Part shown: one piece after another, positions 10,050 through 21,645 of the stretch | Layout of the letters: each line of letters starts with the position of its first letter | Numbering within the stretch: position 1 is the stretch's first letter | NCBI GenBank assembly: GCA_039720395.1 | Contig: CM077826.1 | Location: 32,298,810-32,362,809 of the forward strand | Source of the DNA: Liquidambar formosana | Lineage: Eukaryota > Streptophyta > Magnoliopsida > Saxifragales > Altingiaceae | DNA: 64,000 nucleotides | Direction: 5' to 3' | Notes under the pieces: generated by a model | What the model was told of the DNA's origin: nothing | The model's database searches: none | The model's input: only the letters and a program-made list of their open reading frames with translations | Program-made: the position numbers and the translations under genes

Positions 10050-12061
10050 TTACAAGCTAGGATGCTTCTGCCCTTCCAAATCTTCCAACGGATTCTCAGA
10101 TTCTAGGTGTAGAGGCTTGAAATGACGACCCCCTCTAGTTATATGGTCCAACTCGTCATCACTAGCCCATATGTCATGGACTTCCTCGGAATCATTCATT
10201 AAGTCATCCCATTCTATCATATCAATACTCTCCATTTCCATTGGTAAGTCACGCCAACCTATAGGAACTATCGGCTCATTTGATACTAGACTTGGGCTTG
10301 AGTATAGCACATAGTAATCAAATTTCCCCGATGATTCACCCAATAGGCCAACCTAAGGATCCCCTACTTCATATCTTTTCTTCAGCTCTTGTTGGATAGA
10401 CTTCTTTGGCAATGACAAAACTTTTTGGTCTATGAGGTCTTGAATGATCTTCTTAAGTATTGAACAAGCCTCAGTGTCATGGCTGGGTGCACGATGGTAT
10501 TGGCAATATTGGTGAGGGGTTGATGGCCTTGGCTTTAGTGGAAGTGGCATGATAAGGCTTTTGTTGCGGCAAAGGGTGAAAAGACGGGCTAAGGTCATGG
10601 GGAGTAGAGTGTATTGTCTTATGGGCCGGCGAGGGCGAGATGATTCAACCCCAATGGCATTTATGGTGTTAGATGGGGGTATGTTATTGTATAATAGGAG
10701 AAGATTACAGGTGACATTTGGACGGCTTGGTGGTGAGATGACTTGCTTATCAATGAGGGCTTGGACTTGGTGGCGAAGATGAATACAACGGTTGGTGGCA
10801 TGGCCTTTGGATTGGTGGTACTTGCAATACTCATTCTTGTTGTAGTTCTTGGGTAAGGGATTTGGTAGGGGTCTTGGGTCGAGTGGCTTCAATAGGTCAC
10901 CGCTTACGAGCTTTTCAAGGACTCTTTCGAGCGGCATGAATAGATCAGTGAATTGGTGAGGTGGGTTGACATCATTAAGAGAGAAGGGTTGAATGGGTTG
11001 AGTTATGGTGTTGACCTCAACATTGTTCTTCCCTAGTAAAGTTTGTCTTACGACTCCTCACTTCCTCAGTTTTGATTGTCCCATCATTGATAGCATCCTC
11101 AACCTACGTGCTAGCCCCAATGAGAGCTTTGAAATTCAAGAAATAGTGAGCAAATAGGTGCTTGGGGTACACAGGCAGCAAGTTCTTAACCACCAACTGA
11201 ATTTGGTCCTCCTCAGTTGGCCTATCCGTCATTCTCGAAGCTTTCTGTCTCCACCTTGTAATGTAAGCGGAGAAAGTTTCATGAGCCCCTTGCTTTGTAG
11301 TTTCCAGGTCTCTCCGAGTAACGTCCACCTCTGTATTGTACTTGTAATGCTCCAAGAACTCATTGCATATGTCTTCCCAAGTCCGAGTCCTGTTCTCATC
11401 TAAGGATAAGAACCATTTCAAAGCGGAAATGGCTAAGGTTTCATGAAACATTTGAGCTAAAAGCTCGTCAGTGGCTCCTCGAGGGTGTATAGCTCGCACA
11501 TACATCTTCAAATGAGTCTTAGGGCAACCCGTCCCATCGAATTTCTCTAACTCCGGCATCTTAAATTGCAATGGAATACGAGCCGTTGGAAATAGAGATA
11601 AAGTCCGCACATCGACTATGTTATCGGCCCTACGAATCCCTTTTATGGTTCTCTCCAATGCTTCTACCTTGCTAGCTAACACGGAATCACTGCTAGGACC
11701 TTTCCCTTTGGTTTCCCCTTCTAGGATGATGACCACAGGCTTCGAACTACTTTCCCTCTTTGTCTTAGTGTTCTCATTGAATTGAGGTCCCTCTTCGGTG
11801 TCAACCCCATGAAGTATACCTGAGGAATGGGCTTTAGAGCCGTTTTGTTCAAGATCTGCCATCTTCTATTGGTTTCTCTTGAGCTATTTTTAATGCTGTA
11901 TCGGATGTCTCGGCGGTGTGGTCAAGCTTGGTCATTATGGCTTTTAGGTAAGTCTCAAGGTCAAAGTGCCCCTCACTAGTTCTTTCGTTGGCCATGTCTG
12001 TCTGATGGGTAGATTTGACACTCACTAGATGCCCTTGCGGATTGCGGATCCAAGCCAGCAC
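10050..12061 (-). pseudogene. Gypsy gag (capsid-like plus two zinc-knuckle-like repeats), interrupted
   Basis: The N-terminus (MLAWIRNPQGHLV, 12061) overlaps a second frame at about 11855. The retrotransposon gag core holds FKMPELEKFDGTGCPKTHLK and the ALKWFLSLDENRTRTWEDI and ETFSAYITRWRQKASRM blocks (11104-11600). After a gap, 10353-10937 carries two C-x2-H-x4-H-x4-C motifs, CKYHQSKGHATNRC and CQYHRAPSHDTEAC, each followed by a Q-LID helix. This paired non-classical knuckle is typical of Tat gag. A proline-rich and acidic spacer follows to 10050. Gag forms the particle and binds RNA. Breaks occur at about 11855, between 11104 and 10937, and at 10350. Confidence 0.8.
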
Positions 12062-12836
12062 GTCTATGGATATAAAACTTTTAACCTTTAGCCTAAGGAC
12101 TTGTCCTAAACCTCCATATTTTCCTTAATGAATTCGGTCTTTACACTATATTCAATTAATTCATTCCTCATATCCAATTACCTTTACAAGGGTCATGGAT
12201 TAAGGGTATGTTTAAAAGAATAGGGTATAGAGTCCTTTAATTAGGTTTAATTAATTCCCATGGATTAGCACATCACAAACATAGCTTTACATCCTATTTC
12301 CTTAACTTATTCCTCCTAACCCATAGCCTTAACAAAGGTTAGGGTTTAAAGGTATACATTAAGGGCATAAGATATAAAGCCTCACACTACAAACACAGCA
12401 TAGTATCATTACAAACAATTGTGGGTGCATAATGGTGAGACCGTAGTGTCCTATAAGGCCCACTACATAAACTAAGAGAAGGTAGGCTAGGGTCCTTCAC
12501 TTGCTTGAGCAATCTTTATACCTAACCACATGTGGCATCAGGAACGCTGCATGGGTCCAGCAGTACGTGATTAACTCATTTAATATACCCAAGGGTACTA
12601 GGCAAGAGAGGTTGATAGCTTTCGCCCCAACACTTGGAATCAGGAAAACTAAGGTTGAAACTAGGCCCATCATTGGCAAGGATACATTGAGGGACAATCG
12701 AACCTATCATGCAACAATTTACGCACACAATGCAATAAATGAAAGCACACAATCAAGCGGATGCATGTGATTGATTTTAATTTAACATAAGAAATTAACT
12801 TAGCCCAATTAAACTTTATAGAGTCTAGCCCACAAA
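12062..12836 (-). other. Untranslated leader of the gypsy element
   Basis: It lies between primer site and gag. It is AT-rich with no recognised domain; the short reading frames on both strands here have no family features. Confidence 0.5.
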
Positions 12837-12854
12837 TCCCCAGCGGAGTCGCCA
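12837..12854 (-). other. Primer binding site (tRNA-Arg type)
   Basis: On the minus strand TGGCGACTCCGCTGGGGA is complementary to a plant tRNA-Arg 3' end including CCA. It begins three bases after the LTR end. This is the Tat/Ogre primer type. Confidence 0.85.
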
Positions 12855-14594
12855 AACTGTGAACCCTGGAAATTGGGCCCACAAGGGTTTAGCAAAAAGA
12901 TTGTCCGTGGGGGAAAAAGAAAACAAAAGGAGTCGCTACCTTATTTTTTAAAGGAAACAAGGAAAACCCTAAAACAGTTTGTTTTAAGAAAACAATTTGA
13001 ATGACTCCATCTTTAAAAGGAAAGGCAAAAACAAGTCTTTTGGAAACCAAAGACATCGGGAATTCAGAGGCTAAGTTATGACATGGGAAGGTTCTAGGCA
13101 AAGCCTATAGGCACCCATGTCACCCTTTTGGTCTCTCAGTTTATTTGGGCTAAATTAAGATCTTTTCCATACAAAAATCAGCAAATATCATCACAAGACA
13201 GCATGCATATCATATATTCCATTCATCCATCCATGCATAATAAGCAAATAAAAACAGAAAATAAAGAAAAGAGAAAAGAAACCTAGGATACTTGGATCCT
13301 AGAATGGACTTAAGCCTCACGAAGAGCGCCTACGTACCATGCAACAAAATACATGGATCAAAGTCCACGTAGTTCGAATAGAAATAGGGTTAAATCCTAA
13401 TATAAACCTATAGTAAAAGCCCTAGGTTTCCTTATTTGAAAGAGAATTGAATGTGATAGATAAACCAACTTTGAATTTAGAAAGAATTCCGCAGATGGAA
13501 ACTTTGATAAAAACTAGAATTTTATTGGTTAAAGAAACCTTTGATTAAAACCATAGACTCATATTCAGAATTAACCCTAAAGAGGGAGAAGGGAAAGAGT
13601 TAAGGAAGAGAGGTGAATTGGGGCACCTTCACACCCACTTACCTGAGCGCAATAGCTCCAAGCATTAGCAATTTCAAGCAATGGCAGCCCTATTTGCCAT
13701 AGGACCATTACCACACCTATTTGCACCCTTACACGTGCTCAAAATCATGCAAATACAATGATATATAAATCTGGACAGAATAGTACTAAGGCTTAAAATC
13801 ATCCACTAAACATGCTAACAACAAAAAACAGCGAATAAATATAAGCTCTAACACAATCCTAATACCATATCATGCATAAAAACCCTAGAAATCAACTAAC
13901 ATGCATGCAAAAATATCATAGTTATTCCATATTTAAAACATATACAGCAACTATGAAGAAAAATCAATAAAAAAGCCTAAACTAACATGCTGTATGAAAC
14001 TATCCTAAAACAAAGACACTAAAAACCCTAAACTCACAAACATGCTTAAAAACACACAAAACAAACTCTAAACATGCTAAAATCAAACTAAACAGAACTT
14101 AAATCATGTATATTAACTAACTAAAGCAATAGAACATGATAAAAATCCTAACTTTAACATGCAATGATGCTATTCTAAAACAAGGACAACAGAAGCACTA
14201 GAATCACAACTATGCATTAAAACCTATGAACTAACTCTAAAACATGCAAAACTCATCATGAACATCATTATTATCACATGTATTAACTAATAGAAACCTC
14301 AATTCATGGTAGAAATCATAAGCATTGCATGCAATAAAGCTAACATAAAAGAGAATCCTAATTTCAACCTTAAGAGTTAGAAGAACATACCTTGGGAAAG
14401 CCTCCCTTGCTGTTGTATAGCTCTCTCTTGCTCTTGTGGATGACTTGAATCAATGTTCTCCAAGGCTACAGCAGGTCCTCTAGCTCTCCTTCAACTCTCT
14501 CTCTCTTATTCTCTCTCAAACACTCAGGTTTTAATGCATAAAGTGGCTCCCAATTCCCTCCAATTGCCTCCTTTTGTGCTGAAGCATAGGGAGG

Positions 14595-14602
14595 TATTTA
14601 TA
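14595..14602 (-). promoter_or_regulatory. LTR TATA box
   Basis: CTATAAATACCTCCC on the minus strand is a strong plant TATA context. It is followed by a GA/CT-rich stretch, as expected for the U3/R junction. Confidence 0.65.
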
Positions 14603-14800
14603 GACTTCAATTAGGATTAACCAATGGCTGGGATTAAAACCCTAAAAATTAATCCAAGGGCCATTAGAGACCCCCTTGGGGCTTAAGTAACTCAGGAGTT
14701 ACCAAAAATTAGAAGGAAACTCGTCCAAAAGAGCCCAAATACGTCAAAATAGGCAAGAGTCTGCTTCAGCAAGGAGTTAGAGAGCAAATAGGAAAGTGCT

Positions 14801-14880
14801 CTCAGGTGACCACCAGGGCCTGGGCAGCTAGCCACCTAGGCCCAGGCGGCTAGCCGCCCGGGGCTGGGTGGTCACCCAAG
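14801..14880. repeat. GC-rich palindromic module, copy 3, in the LTR
   Basis: CTCAGGTGACCACC opens and GGTGGTCACCCAAG closes the module. Between them are two units of the GGCNGCTAGCC type. It lies about 200 bases upstream of the LTR TATA box on the transcribed (minus) strand. The same module precedes both antisense genes at 1-54 and 3307-3364. Confidence 0.85.
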
Positions 14881-15590
14881 CCCATTCCGGATTTTTGCCT
14901 ATTTTTGACTCCTAATCCATCTAGAACTATTTCAGGGGGCAAATTAAGTCTGATTTTGATTAAACAAAAGCCAAAACGACCGTGTTTCGATGAGGAATAC
15001 ATTTTTGAACATTTTAGGGTAAAAACCACTAACCATGGGGGCATGGTTAGGTTTGACAAAGGCAGTTAACCGCTATGCTCTACCTTTGCTAAGCATAGGT
15101 ATGCACATAGGATCAACCCAAATGCTTTCTATATCAACATTAAACTTTATAAAACACTTTTAGGGATAAAATAAAGACTAATTAAAGTCAATTTGAAAAG
15201 ATTTGATTGGTAATTGTGAGTCAATTTAAGCTAACCCAGAGAAGGGTCAATTAACCAACTTGAACTACATCGAGCCATTTTAATCCCGAGCCATTGATTC
15301 ATCAAATTGAACCTAGAAATACCTCATATGCATTCATATGAACTCCAATTGACAATTTGGAGATTATTCCAAGGTCAAATGAAAAGTTTGCGACTTAAAA
15401 GACGATTATGCCCCTCAAGTCACAAAAGCTCTTATTATCCCTCAAGATTAACTTGACATTGAACCAAAATTCATATCCATTGTCCTTGTGACTCTAGAAA
15501 ACTAATGCAGATGACTAGAGTAAAAAACAAAACAAAAATATGCATGAAATGATGAGCCCTAGTAAAGTGGTGCAAAAATGGGGTGTGACA

Positions 15591-16665
15591 ATTACCTCTA
15601 TGGGTTTTACGATGATTAAACAAGACTATTGTGTATATCTGAAACGGTCCAATGGGAAAATCCTTATCCTTTCTTTGCATGTTGACGACATCCTTCTTGT
15701 TGGGAATGATACGGAGTCTATAGTCGCCACTAAGAAGTGGCTATCCTCTACTTTTGAGATAAAGGACATGGGTGAAGCAAATTATGTGCTAGGAGTTAAG
15801 ATTGTTAGAGATCATTATAAGAAGCTTCTTGGTTTGTCCCAAAAGACTTACATCAGGAAGATTCTTGAATGTTTTTACATGCATAACTCTAAACCCATTG
15901 ACACTCCAATGGAAATGAACTGTGCCTTATCTTTAGACCATTGTCCTAAGACTAAAGAAGAAAAGAATCAGATGTCCACTACGCCATATGCATCTGCAAT
16001 AGGGAGTCAGATGTACGCGATGATGTGCATGCGTCAGATATCAATCATGCAATTGGTATTGTCAACTGATTTTAAAGTGACCCTGGACTCGCTCATTGGG
16101 AAGCAGTGAAAAGAATCTTTCGATACCTACGTGGAACAGTCGACCTCGTCCTTTGTTACCAAAGTGGAGACTTGAGACTGAGGGGTTATAATAATGCAGA
16201 TTGGGCTAGTGAGAAGTTAGGGCACAAGTCCACCTCGAGTTATGTTTTTATCCTTGGAGGTAGAGCTATTTCTTGGTGTAGTAAGAAACAAACTTGCGTA
16301 GCCCTTTCCACAATGGAATCGGAGTACATAGCATGTTCAGCAGTTGTTCAGGAAGCAATTTGGTTGAGGAAGTTCCTACAGAGTCTAGGCATTACAGCTC
16401 ATGCAGAGGAAGTTGTGGTCGTATATTCAGATAGTATATCAGCCTTAGCCTATATGAAGGATCCCAAGTATCATGGGAGATCCAAACACATTGACATTAG
16501 GTTTCACTTCATTCGAGACATGGTTGCGCATGGGGAAGTTGTCTTAAGGCATATCTCCACTAGCACCATTGTGGATAATCCTTTGATTAAGCTAATTACT
16601 AGAGATGTTTTCCCTTCTCATGTGAGGAGAATGGGACTTTATAGGATTCGATGTATTAGATATTA
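15591..16665 (+). pseudogene. Copia RT C-terminus and RNase H, frameshifted
   Basis: RT: GFTMIKQDYCVYLKRSNGK, the catalytic LHVDDILLVGND (about 15680) and FEIKDMGEANYVLGVKI. RNase H: GYNNADWASEKLGHKSTSSY, SWCSKKQTCVALSTMESEY and the end block SKHIDIRFHFIRDMV (about 16490). These match plant Ty1/copia in order. Around 16020-16105 the frame shifts, with loss of part of the RT-RNase H link, so the protein is broken. The N-terminal RT and all upstream domains are cut off by the gypsy LTR. Confidence 0.85.
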
Positions 16666-16666
16666 A

Positions 16667-17739
16667 ATTTGTAATTGACATTATTATTATTGAGATATGA
16701 TATTCATTCCTTTTTGTTTTAGTTCAGGGGTTTATATTATTTTTATACACATCTTTGTAATGTCACTAGGCTTGAATCAATCCACTCACACGGGTGATTC
16801 ACTTTGGCGCTAAGTTAGCGAGCAAGATGAGACATTTATATCTTTGGCGCCTTAGTTGGCGAGCAAGATATACAGTTGTTATATTATATGTCACCTTAGA
16901 TTGAGCTAAGATGAGATCTCTATTAGATCAATCATGAAGATTTTTCCACAAATTCTATGTAGCTCGCTTCATAGATGAATGTGAGATTTGAGACAGGCGT
17001 TGAAAGAGCAACTGGGGTGGAAAACTCAGGTCAGGCGCTTGAGTAGTGACTGGATTAAGATTCGTATGGTGTTCTTTTGCTTTTACTTATAGTGACATGC
17101 TCATGTTTATGAGTTTAACACCATAGCATACATTTCATACTGTATGTGCTTTATGTCGACCGATGGTAGGAGTGATGAATGGATCCTTGTTTCATCACTG
17201 TGTGAGCCACATGGATCACTATGATCCAACTTTATACCCTTTTTGACCTGAGACTATGTCATGAAGAGGATGCTTGATGACGCTACTTTAGCGTGTTTTC
17301 CAAAGGCCAAGAAACAATTTGGTCTTATAGGGGCATGTCTAGGAAAGCGATTGAGTTGAATTGAATTAGCAGGAGGGCTTAGGGAAGACGATTTGATACT
17401 ACACCATGTTTTGTAACTCATTAGCTATACAACGTCTATGTCGTATTTTGTTACGATATGAGACATGGGTACATTACATATGTGGGATACAACACTGCTT
17501 TTATGTTTATATGAGGGATTAGAGAGTGCTTATTCGGTGTTTTATGAATTGTCTGGGGCATATGCAAGATGCTTTCGAGTGATGCGTTCTTGTTAGTTTG
17601 GCGATACTTAACATTTACACTCCTATAGTTGTATATTCTTCTCGTGAGGTCGCACGTTCCATTTCCTGTATGAGGAGATGAATGTCAAGAGATAGAGAAA
17701 TTATGGAGGATAACTCACCCAATGTGGGCAAGTGGGAGA
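16667..17739 (+). other. Copia 3' untranslated region with a direct repeat
   Basis: It is non-coding. Two copies of a roughly 30-base unit, CTTTGGCGC-TAAGTTAGCGAGCAAGAT, lie at about 16802-16829 and 16841-16870. It ends with AAGTGGGAGA (17730-17739), a typical copia polypurine tract. Confidence 0.6.
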
Positions 17740-18227
17740 TGGTAATATATGGGTCATTGGGTCGTGACCCGAACCCATGGTCCGCCTACGTGTGGGTGCT
17801 GGACCTATGTGGTTAAGTGCCCTATTTCGTAAGGTTTCCTAATTGTACTTGGAAACTAAGTCCTGCTAGGGTTTGGACTTGAAATAGGGGCACATATATA
17901 TTGAATGTCTCTCTTAGTGATTGAGACTACATAATACAACAGCCTCCCTAATACAACAGCCTCCATTAGTTCTCTCTCTAGTATTCTCTCTCTAGGATCA
18001 CCATTGGCCTAGTGGACTTGGTAGTGTGGATTACGTGGGAGGACTCTAGTAGTGATCCCTACGGCTATCACGACGTTGAAGAGCATACATGGAAGTGAGA
18101 TTCGCAGTGGAGGAGCAACCATTCAAGCAGTGGCTACGCGGGGCTTGTAACAATGACCAACAAAGTTCCTCAGGTCTCTTCCGCTTAAGGTATGTCCTTG
18201 GACCCGTTATTGAGTGTTATATACAGT
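17740..18227 (+). repeat. 3' LTR of the copia element (right border approximate)
   Basis: It starts TGGTAATATATGGG directly after the purine tract. It contains a TATA-like CACATATATATTG near 17890 and a CT-rich leader near 17970. The proposed end TTATATACA (18227) is inverted to the start, but it was chosen by eye without a second LTR for comparison. Confidence 0.55.
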
Positions 18228-18241
18228 AGATATAGCGTATT

Positions 18242-18575
18242 TACAAGACTAAATTTAACTTATTAAAACGGTTAAATTTAAGTAATTATAATTAAATTTG
18301 ATTTTTTGAAATGGGTTTTGCGAAACAATTACATAGAACTATTTTTTTTTATTTAAAAAAAAATTACATTTTGAATATGTGTAATTTGGTTCAATATCCT
18401 ATGAAAATAGTCAACTTATTAAAACTAAATTTAACTTATTAAAATGATTAAATTAAAGTTATTGTAACTAAATTAATTTTTTTAAGTGGATTTTCTAAAA
18501 TAGTTACATGTAACTATTTTAAAGAGAAATGTTTAAATTTTTAATATCTGTATAATCTTTATTTCGATATCCTAT
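18242..18575. repeat. Two-copy direct repeat of about 170 bp
   Basis: Unit 1 (about 18242-18405) and unit 2 (about 18422-18575) both run ACTAAATTTAACTTATTAAAA, then a segment around AATTAAATT-ATTTTTT, a GTTACATxxAACTATTTT segment and finally TTxAATATCCTAT. They are diverged copies. No coding capacity. Confidence 0.6.
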
Positions 18576-18744
18576 TAAAGGAATAAAGAAGAGAAGGAGA
18601 AGGAGGAGAGAGATATAGGGAGAGGTTTAAGTTTCATATCACAAATTTGGGTTATTTTCATTGTCATGACAGTATAGTATAGGAAATAAAACATTAGAAA
18701 TTTGGAATATTTTGTCCCCAATCTTTCAAATCTACTTGTTTAAA

Positions 18745-18794
18745 AAAGAAGGAAAAAAAAAAAAAAAAGAGAGAGAGAAAGAGAGAGAGAGAAG
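18745..18794. repeat. A-run followed by (GA)n microsatellite
   Basis: A poly(A) run passes into GAGA repeats, with no gene in the surrounding 18.6-19.5 kb. Confidence 0.7.
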
Positions 18795-19302
18795 GAAAAC
18801 CTAAACTGAACCTTGCATGAATTTGTGGCAGCACTTGAAAGAGGCCATCCATGGAGGATTCCTCAATTGGAAACCTAAATTGAACCTTATAATTAAGAAA
18901 TGGCAATACCACCTTTAACTCTGTTACATCACCCAAAACCCTAATTGACCATAGTGGAGCAATTCATGTAAGAATTAGTGTTTCTCTTCTTTTCTTCTTT
19001 AATTTATCTTTCTCTGTATTTCACCATAACAAGTCATGGGTTGTTTTTCCACTTAAAGAAAACCTATGGCTGGGCATTGGGAAGGGCAATTTAAGCTAGA
19101 GAAGACATGGGTTGATTTCATCTTGATGCATCGAGACCCTTGAGGACATGGGTTATTGACTTGGAGTTTCTCTTGCATAAGAAACAGTTGGCATAGAGAT
19201 GGAAAAGCAGAACAAAGGAGCTAGCTGTTTGGCTCAGTGATTTGGACCCATGTTTGTGTGACGAGTTAGGTGAACTGAGCCTTGTTTTTGCACCAGCCAA
19301 CT

Positions 19303-19334
19303 ATATATATATATATATATATATATTAGAGAGG

Positions 19335-19374
<40 letters not shown>
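19303..19374. repeat. (TA)n then (GA)n microsatellite
   Basis: A TA repeat (about 19303-19326) joins an imperfect GA repeat. Reading frames that cross it are low-complexity artefacts. Confidence 0.85.
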
Positions 19375-19376
<2 letters not shown>

Positions 19377-19549
19377 AAAAGGGAAGTGGGATGGGTATAT
19401 TTTGTTTCAGAGAAGAGAAATGGATGTAGATGCACAGTAAGGAGAAAACAATATGGGAGGGCATTTTTGTCTAAAAGGATTTAAGGTGAACTTGTCCCTT
19501 ATGCCTTTATAATTCTTATGATATGGACTTGTGGCCAAAGTCCCCTAAC

Positions 19550-19689
19550 AATACTTATCCCCAAAAACAAGTTTTATAAATTTTTTAATTCATCGGTTGG
19601 GCTCAGGCTGCCATCTCATCTCATATGGCAGCCTGAGCCCAATCGATGAATAAAAAAATTTATAAAACTTGTTTTTGGGGGTAAGTATT
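19550..19689. repeat. 140-bp near-perfect hairpin (foldback element)
   Basis: The two 65-base arms (19550-19614 and 19625-19689) are almost exact reverse complements around a 10-base loop (CTCATCTCAT). The outer ends are AATACTTA and TAAGTATT. The high arm identity implies a young insertion or recent inverted duplication. No obvious target duplication is seen outside. Confidence 0.9.
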
Positions 19690-19781
19690 TATTATCAAAC
19701 TTTACCATTGAGATCTAGATATCAACCAAATCCTAGGCCTGCTTAAAATAGAAATATGGCAGTTAAGATGTGATTCTCTAA

Positions 19782-20212
19782 GAGCATCTCCAATGTGCTA
19801 GCTATCCAACCCCCATTAACTATTTTAGTTAGTCAAAGCACTTTTTTCCTTTTCCAAGGGGCTAGCTATATGGCTAGTTATTTTATCTATCTTCATTTCG
19901 GCTAGCTACATTTAGCTAGCGAACATTCATTAGCTAAACTATTTGTAGTTAAAAGAAGTGAAAAGTCACTAGCTAAACTATTTTTAGTTAAAAAAAGTGA
20001 GACTTGTCAGTCTCTTTATGCATCATTTCTTTTTTATCTCTCCACCAAAGGATTAAAAAAAGAGTGATTATTAATAAAAATTTTGAAATAGCTAAAAAAT
20101 AACTAGTACACTTGGAGTACTTACTTGGATAGCTACCTAGCTATTTTAAAAAAATATATCATTTTGCTAACTAGAGTAATAAAAAAAATAGTTAGTATCC
20201 TTAGAGATGCTC
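19782..20212. mobile_element. Tourist/PIF-Harbinger-like MITE
   Basis: Terminal inverted repeats GAGCATCTCCAA and TTAGAGATGCTC are flanked on both sides by TAA (19779-19781 and 20213-20215). This fits the 3-bp target preference of PIF/Harbinger. The interior is non-coding and rich in GCTAGCTA-type and AGCTAAACTATTT repeats. Confidence 0.75.
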
Positions 20213-21035
20213 TAAGATAAGCAGTTTAAACAATAAGCCGTGCCATGAAGTAGGGTTGGCTTACATAGGTACCTCCTCTTTATTGCAAGGTTTACTACTT
20301 TACAGCCATTATTGCATTTGAGTCAATCTCGTGACATCACACTCCGAGGCTGACTTAAAATAAAGACGTTGTGAGTTATGTTATTGGGCAATTCAAGAGT
20401 CAACATGAGCAAATAATTCTTGCTACTGTCAATATTTTTGGGGTTCCTATCAATTTTCATTTTATTAAACTCATTAATCTTTACTTTGAATGGCTTATAG
20501 TTTGTTTAGTGGTCACATGGAGATTTGATGACTCCACTGTATTTTTACAAACCATTGAAGGCTCAAATCTTATTGGGGCCTTGCGGAAAAGTTGGATCTT
20601 ATTATAGTTTGATATTATAATATCAATTTTGAAAAATCATGAAGTGCTTTGAATTTTAATTTTCATTTGTGATGATAGTTGTCATTATCTTGCATCATTT
20701 GGTCGAGTTAAATATTTCTTTCCCACTGACATGAGAGCCAGGAGAGATATGTAGAGATTTTATTGACCATCAAGAGATTATTAAGAGAATTCATTAGAGA
20801 TTGAGGAGCGAAATCAATGGTAGTACAGCCAAGAAATGAGATCACCACTCAAAGTGAAAAAATGAAACCATATCTCCAAAAAGGATCTTAGCCATCCAAT
20901 TTATTCCTTAGAGAAAAAAAGGATAATTACATTTTACCTAGCTCCCTTAGGTCGTTTAACGCCTTTTTTTAGTTTAAAGTGCCTCCTATAGTTTTACACG
21001 AGAGAACTTTTCTGCCTTTCATACAAGGAATTGTA
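20213..21035. other. Intergenic, nothing recognised
   Basis: AT-rich sequence. A short 78-codon frame at 20371 has no domain and no gene-like context. Confidence 0.5.
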
Positions 21036-21645
21036 GAGCCGGTTTTGGGAGCAAGAGTGCAAGGCAATTGTCTAAGGCCCCACATTTTGGCTAAAAAATA
21101 TAAGGACCCCATTTTGGGACTAATCCTTATAGTAGGCTTAATTTTTATTTTTTTTTTTTTTGCCTTTTTTCCAAAGAGAAAGGTTATTGCAACCCATTAA
21201 TTTTACTTGCACACCACACTAATTTTAGTTTATCAATTTTTTACAAAAAAAATATAAAAGGTTTTTATAAAAATTCACTACCTGATCCACTATAAAACAT
21301 CATTTTGAACAACTTTATAGAAGAAAGTTTTTTCAAAATTTATCATTTAAGCAGAATTTTTTATCATTTACCACCTCTGGTTAATTTTTGGACAAAAAGT
21401 CCATTTAAATGAAAGATTTTGGAAAAAATAAATTTTGCAAATGTTATTCAAAATGATGTTTTTTTAGTGGATAACGTGTTCAGTTTTCTTAAAAACCTTT
21501 TATATTTTTCTAAAACCTTAAAAATTAAAATCAATGGGATGTACAAATAAATTATATATCGGTACTAGGAAAAAAAATTTTGGGTATAGAGGGCCCCATT
21601 TTAGGAGTTCACTTAAGGTTCCAAAAACTCAAAACCGGTCCTATA
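21036..21645. mobile_element. Non-autonomous element with an internal long inverted repeat (foldback family F)
   Basis: The ends carry GAGCCGGTTTTGG and its reverse complement CAAAACCGGTCC. The inner part (about 21245-21525) is an inverted repeat. AAATATAAAAGGTTTTTA, ACATCATTTTGAA and TTATCATTTAA on the left recur in reverse complement on the right. The same arms recur at 37240-37560 and 37770-38060. No coding sequence. Confidence 0.6.

Larger units (their letters stand above)
1..15590 (-). mobile_element. Ty3/gypsy (Tat-lineage) LTR retrotransposon, left end outside window
   Basis: Reading on the minus strand the order is 5' LTR (12858-15590), tRNA-Arg primer site, leader, gag, protease, RT, RNase H, archaeal-type RNase H, integrase, then a 5 kb tail with two genes on the opposite strand. 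A dual RNase H, an Arg primer site and extra ORFs after pol are established traits of the plant Tat lineage (Ogre/Retand relatives). No second LTR copy is found before position 1, so the 3' LTR should lie to the left. Stops and frameshifts in every domain show that this copy is not autonomous. The right end falls inside copia RT coding sequence, so gypsy arrived second. The flank is ATTAC after 15590; its duplicate would be outside the window. Confidence 0.85.
12858..15590 (-). repeat. 5' LTR of the gypsy element (2,733 bp)
   Basis: On the minus strand it begins TGTCACACCCC at 15590 and ends GGGTTCACA at 12858, giving TG...CA ends next to the primer site. It carries a TATA box at 14595-14602, a CT-rich leader after it (about 14470-14530) and the palindromic module at 14801-14880. 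Beyond 15590 the sequence changes at once to copia RT coding sequence, which fixes the outer border. The second LTR is not in the window. Confidence 0.85.
15591..18227 (+). mobile_element. Ty1/copia retrotransposon, 3' part (5' part displaced by the gypsy insertion)
   Basis: The sequence starts abruptly in RT coding sequence at the gypsy LTR border. It then runs through RNase H, about 1.07 kb of 3' untranslated sequence, a purine tract and a 3' LTR. The rest of the element should lie to the left of the gypsy 3' LTR, outside the window. Confidence 0.8.

Noticed and set aside
12837..12854. tRNA-Arg-like sequence
   Set aside because: Only the 18-base primer complement is present; no cloverleaf, so not a tRNA gene.
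19234..19484. Overlapping frames on both strands with SLSLS / RERERE repeats
   Set aside because: Translation of the TA/GA microsatellite, not a gene.
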